From assembly GCA_905182465.1 (NCBI GenBank), contig CAJJBI010000006.1, positions 124,001 through 188,000 of the forward strand: DNA of 64,000 nucleotides, in the 5' to 3' direction. The position numbers were made by a program, and so were the translations under genes. The notes under the pieces were generated by a model. The model searched no databases. It was given only the letters and a program-made list of their open reading frames with translations, and was not told where the DNA came from. The first letter of the stretch is position 1; each line of letters begins with the position of its first letter. This stretch comes from Opitutaceae bacterium BACL24 MAG-120322-bin51. GTDB lineage: Bacteria; Verrucomicrobiota; Verrucomicrobiia; Opitutales; Coraliomargaritaceae. This document shows positions 59,328-64,000 of this stretch, piece after piece.

Positions 59328-60164
59328 TCAGTGAATCGCGATCTCCTCGAGCACTTGCCGTTTGGAATTTTGGAGGGCGGGGTTGAGGATTTTATCGAGT
59401 AGAATCTGGGCTTCATCGGAGCGACCGAGCTTGCCAAGCACACGGGCGTGGTGGAGATCTAAGATTTCGACTTGTAGGGCGGTGGTAGCTTGCTTGCTCA
59501 CTTGCTTCCAGTGGAGTAGGGCATTTTTCCAGTCGGGGCTGTTGAGGTCGTAGTAGGCTTCGCCGAGACGCATTTGATAGTCGAAGCTGTTGGGCGCTAG
59601 CTTGGCCGCTTTGCGAAAGGCTTTAAGCATCTCTCGCTCTATGGCATCTTGAGTGAAGACGTCGCTTTCTATGAATTCATCTTTGAAATTGTAGATCAGT
59701 TGACCAAGCGCGAAGTGATAGACTGCGGTCTCTGGCTCTAGGTCGACGGCTTGCAGATAGAATGTGAGGGCGGCTTTGCCTTTGCCCTCTTCCGCAAGGT
59801 GATTGCCGATCTGTTGCTTGACCACGGCGATCTCGGAGTCGAGCTCGTCGGCTTTTAAGAACGCGAGGAATGCTTGCTCATTTTCCTGTACGCGGCGCAG
59901 TAATTTGCCGTAGAGAATGTAGGCGCTGACATCGTCGGGCTGATCAAGCAGGTAGGCGCGATAGGATTGAACTAGCTCGTTGATTCGACGGTCGAGGTCA
60001 TCTTCGCTGTAAAACTCGGGGTCTTCGGCGATCTTTTGGTAGATCTGGGTCTCTTTCTCTGCGATATTGAGTAAGCGTTTACTGGCTAGGTCGGAGCCGT
60101 ATGTCAGCCCAAGAGTGCAGAGTGGCAGTAGGCAGAGAGCAAAAGTGTTTTGGTAACGTGGCAT
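59328..60164 (-). CDS. Exported TPR-repeat protein
   Basis: A 278-residue protein with a signal peptide (TFALCLLPLCTLGLTYG, cleavage near residue 24). Several TPR-like helical pairs are visible (VSAYILYGKLLRRVQENEQAFLAFLKADELDSE, AALTFYLQAVDLEPETAVYHFALGQLIYNF, MLKAFRKAAKLAPNSFDYQMRLGEAYYDL). It is the third TPR protein in the window. Divergent from the MntR/DtxR-like regulator. Function unknown. Confidence 0.8.
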   Translation of the reverse strand: MPRYQNTFALCLLPLCTLGLTYGSDLASKRLLNIAEKETQIYQKIAEDPEFYSEDDLDRRINELVQSYRAYLLDQPDDVSAYILYGKLLRRVQENEQAFLAFLKADELDSEIAVVKQQIGNHLAEEGKGKAALTFYLQAVDLEPETAVYHFALGQLIYNFKDEFIESDVFTQDAIEREMLKAFRKAAKLAPNSFDYQMRLGEAYYDLNSPDWKNALLHWKQVSKQATTALQVEILDLHHARVLGKLGRSDEAQILLDKILNPALQNSKRQVLEEIAIH

Positions 60165-60298
60165 TTCTATCTTGAGTTATGGGGCCTCAAGACGGACTCG
60201 CCAATAAGAAAGCGTTCCGCCCGGGAAGGTAGAGTCACGCATTTTGTGCCGAAATTTTTCTTTGCCTTCATTCGCTGTTCCTAAATATTGATAAAACA

Positions 60299-60961
60299 AT
60301 GCCAAGTGCCACGGTCGAAGATTATATTAAACATATTTACCTTATATCCGAGAAGCGGGCTTCGGGAGATGTGGCAATGGGTCAGGTTGCTGAAGCGCTC
60401 GGGGTAGTGCCGGGTACAGCGACGACGATGGTCAAGGCTCTCTCGGATGCGGGCTTGGTCGAATACGCGCCACGTGTCGGTGTGCAATTAACCGAGCCAG
60501 GTCGCAAGCTCGCGCTGCATGTCTTGCGTCGCCACCGATTGATTGAACAATTTCTAGTCGAAGTTTTAGGTTTCGACTGGTCGGAGGTACACGAGGAGGC
60601 AGAGCAGATGGAGCATGTCGTCTCGGATCTTCTACTGGAACGGATCGATCGCTATCTTGGGCATCCGACTGAGGATCCGCATGGCGACCCGATCCCTTCA
60701 GCAGCGGGCGAACTAATACATGGACAGGTAGAGACATTGATGGAGTGTCCGTTGCAAACGGATGTCACTGTTGCGCGGATTAGCGACCAGGATCCGGAAT
60801 TTCTCAACTACATCACAGAGTCAGGCCTGAACCCTGGGGTCACTCTGCGTGTGAAGGCGCGTAGTGAGCGCGCAGAGTCTGTAGAGGTTGATTTGATCGG
60901 TCGTGGACATTCGTTGACACTAGGCAAAGGAGCGGCGGTGAAGATTCAAGTCCGGTCATAG
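60299..60961 (+). CDS. DtxR/MntR-family metal-dependent regulator
   Basis: A 220-residue repressor of the iron/manganese-sensing family. Winged helix at residues about 1-65 (VEDYIKHIYLISEK, VAEALGVVPGTATTMVKALSDAGLVEY), dimerisation and metal-binding helices at about 75-140 (RHRLIEQFLVEVLGFDWSEVHEEAEQMEHVVSDLLLERID), and a C-terminal FeoA/SH3-like domain (SGLNPGVTLRVKARS). It probably responds to Mn2+ or Fe2+. No metal transporter lies beside it, so its targets are elsewhere. It ends at a strong terminator. Confidence 0.9.
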   Translation: MPSATVEDYIKHIYLISEKRASGDVAMGQVAEALGVVPGTATTMVKALSDAGLVEYAPRVGVQLTEPGRKLALHVLRRHRLIEQFLVEVLGFDWSEVHEEAEQMEHVVSDLLLERIDRYLGHPTEDPHGDPIPSAAGELIHGQVETLMECPLQTDVTVARISDQDPEFLNYITESGLNPGVTLRVKARSERAESVEVDLIGRGHSLTLGKGAAVKIQVRS

Positions 60962-60987
60962 TCAGCCTATTTATGAATTCTATTTTC

Positions 60988-61016
60988 AAAACCGCCGGTA
61001 TAAGCCGGCGGTTTTT
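60988..61016 (+). terminator. Terminator after the DtxR-like gene
   Basis: AAAACCGCCGG (60988-60998) pairs perfectly with CCGGCGGTTTT (61005-61015) around a 6-base loop, followed by T. An 11-pair GC-rich stem. Confidence 0.93.
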
Positions 61017-61049
61017 ATTGGTGTGTGAGTGCCGATCTATTAGATTACC

Positions 61050-62213
61050 GTGAGAGTGAGTATTGAATTAAAAAAATGGAGGGACGCGCTCCCGCGCGTT
61101 CGTCAGTGGCGTATAGGTGGATGCTTAGGAGCGCGTCCTTCCATTAATTTAGTATGGCTTGCCTTGTCACCTATTCTAGGTGCTGCGCAGACGATACCTG
61201 ATCAAATCGCCTATGAACTTTCGATGCGCTACACGCCTTATGCAGATGGCGCTGCGGTAATCGATTTCGCGCAGATCGCTACTAACACTATAGCGGAAGC
61301 GGAAAACGCTTTCGACCAACCCCTCGCTAGCCTACACCTCGCGCTCGATCCCGGTCACGTTGGTGGCATCTGGGCAGAGTGGGAGTGGCGCAACTTCCGT
61401 ATCTCCAAAGAAGACCACTGGGTGCGCGAGGGTGAACTCGTGCTCGAAGTCGCGTTACGTATTCGTAATCATCTAACAAGGCTCGGCGCTAAGGTCACGC
61501 TGCTCCGTGAGGACTACCAGCCGATCAATCCGAAGACTTTTATTGATTATTGGGCGCTTGCTGCAGCAGAGGAAATGCCTCCCACGGAGCTATCGCTCAA
61601 GGCGCAGCTCGATTACGCACTGGCTGTCCGGAATCGTGCCATATACTTGGCCATCGTTAGGGACGAGATTGCCGAACGGGCCAGGTTGGTCAACGAAGTC
61701 ATCCAGCCTAATGCTTTGATCTCGTTGCACATTAATGCGGCGGCGTGGCCAGACGAGGCCGCGAAGCAACTTGTTGATAGCGACCATGCGCATGTTTTGA
61801 TCTTTGGCTGCCTGAGTGAGGCAGAGCTCGCCTCGCCTCAGCAACAGCTGCGCCTTGCTCTAAAGTTAAGCAACGGCAGTGGCCCAGTTGAAGCGCGGCT
61901 GGGTGCCGCTCTAGGCTCCGCCTTGGTCGAAGCAACGGGCTTACCCGCCTCAAATTATCTAGGTCATAACGCGGTCCGTATCCTTCCTGAAGTGCCGTCT
62001 CTTTGGGCGCGAAATCTTATGCTACTCCGCCTTGTCGATTGTCCGACTGTTTTGATGGAGCCGTATATTGCCAATAGCCATAGTAGCTATGCACGAATCC
62101 AAAAAGCACTGAGCGCAAGGGAATACCACGAGCCGCTCCCAGCAGATGACATTCTGGTCGAATATGCGGATGCGGTGGTGACTGGAGTGCTGCGCACTTA
62201 CGAGCGCAATTAG
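61050..62213 (+). CDS. N-acetylmuramoyl-L-alanine amidase (Amidase_3)
   Basis: Cleaves the amide bond between MurNAc and the stem peptide during cell separation or wall remodelling. Amidase_3 marks are LALDPGHVGG (first zinc His), the Glu in REGELVLEVALRIRNHL, ALISLHINA (zinc His) and a terminal VLMEPYI region. A hydrophobic stretch (INLVWLALSPILGAAQT) makes a plausible signal peptide. The start is uncertain: no ATG is available and GTG 61050 or 61056 is the best choice. The N-terminal 30 residues are encoded by an inverted-repeat element, so the native start was probably altered by its insertion. Confidence 0.85.
   Translation: MRVSIELKKWRDALPRVRQWRIGGCLGARPSINLVWLALSPILGAAQTIPDQIAYELSMRYTPYADGAAVIDFAQIATNTIAEAENAFDQPLASLHLALDPGHVGGIWAEWEWRNFRISKEDHWVREGELVLEVALRIRNHLTRLGAKVTLLREDYQPINPKTFIDYWALAAAEEMPPTELSLKAQLDYALAVRNRAIYLAIVRDEIAERARLVNEVIQPNALISLHINAAAWPDEAAKQLVDSDHAHVLIFGCLSEAELASPQQQLRLALKLSNGSGPVEARLGAALGSALVEATGLPASNYLGHNAVRILPEVPSLWARNLMLLRLVDCPTVLMEPYIANSHSSYARIQKALSAREYHEPLPADDILVEYADAVVTGVLRTYERN
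61075..61145. repeat. Inverted-repeat element at the amidase N-terminus
   Basis: The arms 61075-61092 and 61128-61145 are reverse complements with one mismatch in 18, around a 35-base G/C-rich spacer. The element encodes WRDALPRVRQWRIGGCLGARPS, the basic leader before the amidase signal peptide's hydrophobic part. It resembles a small palindromic or REP-like element. Confidence 0.75.
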
Positions 62214-62216
62214 ATA

Positions 62217-62253
62217 CAAAAAAAGCCCGCGCAGCGAAGAGGCTGGCGGGCTT
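62217..62253 (-). terminator. Terminator of mdh
   Basis: AAGCCCGC (62223-62230) pairs with GCGGGCTT (62246-62253), with an inner CAGC/GCTG helix. On the minus strand it is followed by a run of T, placing it after the mdh stop at 62299. Confidence 0.85.
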
Positions 62254-62298
62254 GTAAAAAGCTTTATTGGCAAGGGGTATCCGGTGGATGCTCCTGCA

Positions 62299-63282
62299 TT
62301 AAATCAAGTCTTTGACTGCTTCGCGCTCTTCGGCCAGCTCTTGAACGGAGGCGTCGAATTTGGCGCGGCTGAATTCGTTAAGTTCGACGTCGGCCACAAT
62401 TTCCACTTTCTGGCCATCGGTGCGGCAAGGGAAGGAGATAATAAGGCCTTCGGGTGTGCCGTAGCTGCCGTCGGAGCAGAGGCACATGCTGAATGTATCC
62501 CCGGCTGCGGTCGGTGTGGTCAGCGCGCGAACGGAATCGACGATGCCGTTGGCTGCGGAAGCTGCGGAAGAAGCCCCGCGTGCCTTGATGATGGCGGCGC
62601 CACGTGTTTGCACGTCAGGAATGAAGGTGTCTTTGAGCCAAGCTTCATCGCCGATCACTTCGGCTGCTGATTTGCCGCCGATTTGTGCGGAGTAAGCATC
62701 GGGATACTGCGTGGCTGAGTGGTTACCCCAGATCGTCATGTTGGTGACTTCAGCCACATCGACGACTGCTTTTTGCGCGAGCTGCGTTTTGGCGCGGTTC
62801 TCATCAAGCATAGTCATAGCGAAGAAGCGGTCGCAAGGCACGCCCTCGGCATTGTTCATGGCGATAAGGCAGTTAGTGTTACAAGGGTTGCCGACTACGA
62901 GTACGCGTACATCGGCAGCAGCATTGGCAGCAATTGCTTTGCCTTGGCCAGTGAAAACCTTCCCGTTGATGCTGAGTAGATCGCCACGTTCCATACCTGC
63001 TTTGCGTGGAACGGAGCCGACGAGTAGCGCCCAGTTGACGTCCTTAAAGCCTTCGTCCATGTCGGTCGTGGCGACGACATCTTTGAGGAGAGGGAATGCA
63101 CAGTCGTCGAGTTCCATGACGACGCCCTTGAGTGCGTCGAGGGCGGGCGGGATTTCAATTAGATTTAGCGCGACTGGCTGGTCGGGTCCGAACATGGCAC
63201 CCGATGCGATGCGGAAGAGAAGGGCGTAGCCGATGTTGCCAGCTGCGCCAGTGACGGCTATACGTATAGGTTGTTTGCTCAT
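62299..63282 (-). CDS. mdh: Malate dehydrogenase
   Basis: NAD-dependent oxidation of malate to oxaloacetate in the TCA cycle. From ATG 63282 the protein is 327 residues; the frame extends upstream without similarity. Marks are the dinucleotide fold [28 protein letters not shown] (mobile-loop Arg), [13 protein letters not shown] and the catalytic His in [13 protein letters not shown]. This pattern matches the dimeric MDH type. It pairs functionally with gltA. Confidence 0.96.
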   Translation of the reverse strand: MSKQPIRIAVTGAAGNIGYALLFRIASGAMFGPDQPVALNLIEIPPALDALKGVVMELDDCAFPLLKDVVATTDMDEGFKDVNWALLVGSVPRKAGMERGDLLSINGKVFTGQGKAIAANAAADVRVLVVGNPCNTNCLIAMNNAEGVPCDRFFAMTMLDENRAKTQLAQKAVVDVAEVTNMTIWGNHSATQYPDAYSAQIGGKSAAEVIGDEAWLKDTFIPDVQTRGAAIIKARGASSAASAANGIVDSVRALTTPTAAGDTFSMCLCSDGSYGTPEGLIISFPCRTDGQKVEIVADVELNEFSRAKFDASVQELAEEREAVKDLI

Positions 63283-63385
63283 AATAGGTTTTAGATACTT
63301 GTTTAAAAAGACGTGGGATGGGATACTTCCCTTGGCACAATTCAAGCGCCTAAGGCTTTGCAGCAGCAGGTTAGCTTATTTTTTG

Positions 63386-64000
63386 TTAAACAAAAAGCGG
63401 TGCTAGGTCGGCGTAGCCTTTGCGGATCATCTTCTTGGTGCTTTCCCAGTCGATACAGCCGTCAGTGATCGAGACTCCGTATTTGAGGTCTTCTATGGGC
63501 TGAGGGAAGGACTGGTTGCCGAAGCCGAGGTTACTCTCGACCATAGCGCCAATTACACTGGTTTCGCTCAAGCTCTGGCGCACGATCTCGTCGAAGACCT
63601 CTGGCTGACGGGCGGGGTCTTTGCTGCTATTAGCGTGACTGCAGTCGGTCATGATTGCGGGCGTGAGTTGGGCGGCTTCGAGTTGCTCGCGGACTTGGGC
63701 GACATCTTTGGCGCTGTAGTTGGGGCCGTGAGAGCCACCACGAAGTACGACGTGGCAGTGTGGGTTGCCCTTTGTGGTAAGGGCGTTGGCCCGGCCTTCG
63801 TTATCGATACCGAGAAAAGTCTGCGGCTGGCTGGCCGCTTTGATTGCATTGATCGCAACAGTCAGGCCACCGTCGGTGCCGTTCTTAAAACCGAGTGGCA
63901 TGGAGAGACCTGAGGCCATTTGGCGGTGTGTTTGGCTCTCGGTTGTGCGCGCGCCGATCGCCGACCAACTGATAAGGTCGGCTATGTATTGTGGCGTGAT
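63386..64000 (-). CDS. Class I 3-deoxy-7-phosphoheptulonate synthase, N-terminus outside window
   Basis: Condenses phosphoenolpyruvate and erythrose 4-phosphate to DAHP, the first step of aromatic synthesis. The frame is open from the stop at 63386 to the right edge (204 residues of the C-terminal part). Visible marks are ARTTESQTHRQMASGLSMPLGFKNGTDGG, NPHCHVVLRGG, the metal-ligand His-rich segment TDCSHANSSKDP and GAMVESNLGFGNQ, all typical of AroF/AroG/AroH-type enzymes. The isoform and feedback specificity cannot be read because the N-terminus is missing. Confidence 0.95.
   Translation of the reverse strand: MTPQYIADLISWSAIGARTTESQTHRQMASGLSMPLGFKNGTDGGLTVAINAIKAASQPQTFLGIDNEGRANALTTKGNPHCHVVLRGGSHGPNYSAKDVAQVREQLEAAQLTPAIMTDCSHANSSKDPARQPEVFDEIVRQSLSETSVIGAMVESNLGFGNQSFPQPIEDLKYGVSITDGCIDWESTKKMIRKGYADLAPLFV

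Overview
This window reads as a chromosomal segment of a Verrucomicrobiota bacterium, most likely class Opitutae (Puniceicoccales / Coraliomargarita-like). This is inferred from a double-length UvrA of the kind known in Chlamydiae and relatives, a sigma-70 factor next to a Lys/Ala-rich repeat tract, several TPR lipoproteins, and roughly half-GC composition by eye. No database search was possible. Nearly everything is housekeeping; there is no phage, CRISPR array, transposase or secretion-system island.

Layout. 1-2.6 kb: xylA (cut by the left edge) divergent from a XylR-type regulator. 2.7-6.4 kb: assimilatory sulfite reductase, cysJ divergent from cysI around a perfect inverted repeat. 6.5-7.7 kb: a small lipoprotein and yaaA. 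7.8-13.5 kb: a double-length uvrA broken by four frame changes. 13.6-15.3 kb: a spermidine-synthase-like protein, tatA and a lipoprotein. 15.4-21.2 kb: rpoD, an out-of-frame Lys/Ala repeat ORF, dnaG with a degenerate zinc ribbon, and a TPR lipoprotein. 21.3-25.1 kb: a DUF362 protein, a lone nuoA, a PTS-IIA/diadenylate-cyclase fusion and trpA. 25.2-28.3 kb: hemF-hemE, an SDR epimerase and tRNA-His. 28.6-31.4 kb: rpsO-pnp. 31.7-39.4 kb: a TPR protein, a tiny Cys-rich protein, a GspE/PilB ATPase, a SET protein, mutY, a YHYH protein and a desaturase. 39.6-45.7 kb: polA, a CCA-adding enzyme, nadK and a pseudouridine synthase. 45.7-50.3 kb: fabG-acpP-fabF, hisH and gltA. 50.3-56.1 kb: a CNNM/CorC-like protein, a PEGA lipoprotein, gcvH, speA and tilS (frameshifted). 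56.1-64 kb: ftsH, aroE, a TPR protein, an MntR/DtxR regulator, an amidase, mdh and a class I DAHP synthase cut by the right edge.

How the genes fit together. Recognisable functional sets are sulfite reduction, fatty-acid elongation (fabG-acpP-fabF), late heme synthesis (hemF-hemE), replication and transcription initiation (dnaG-rpoD), RNA maturation and decay (rpsO-pnp, CCA addition, tilS, tRNA-His), and the shikimate/aromatic steps (aroE, DAHP synthase, trpA), which are scattered rather than clustered.

The most unusual theme is small dispersed repeats that sit inside or at the edges of genes. All four breaks in uvrA fall at such sequences. One of these elements recurs in the N-terminal linker of rpoD. 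An A/T-rich repeat forms the end of hemF and spans the cca/polA junction, and a palindrome encodes the start of the amidase precursor. The other notable item is a three-part protein joining a PTS IIA domain, a middle alpha/beta domain and a diadenylate cyclase domain.
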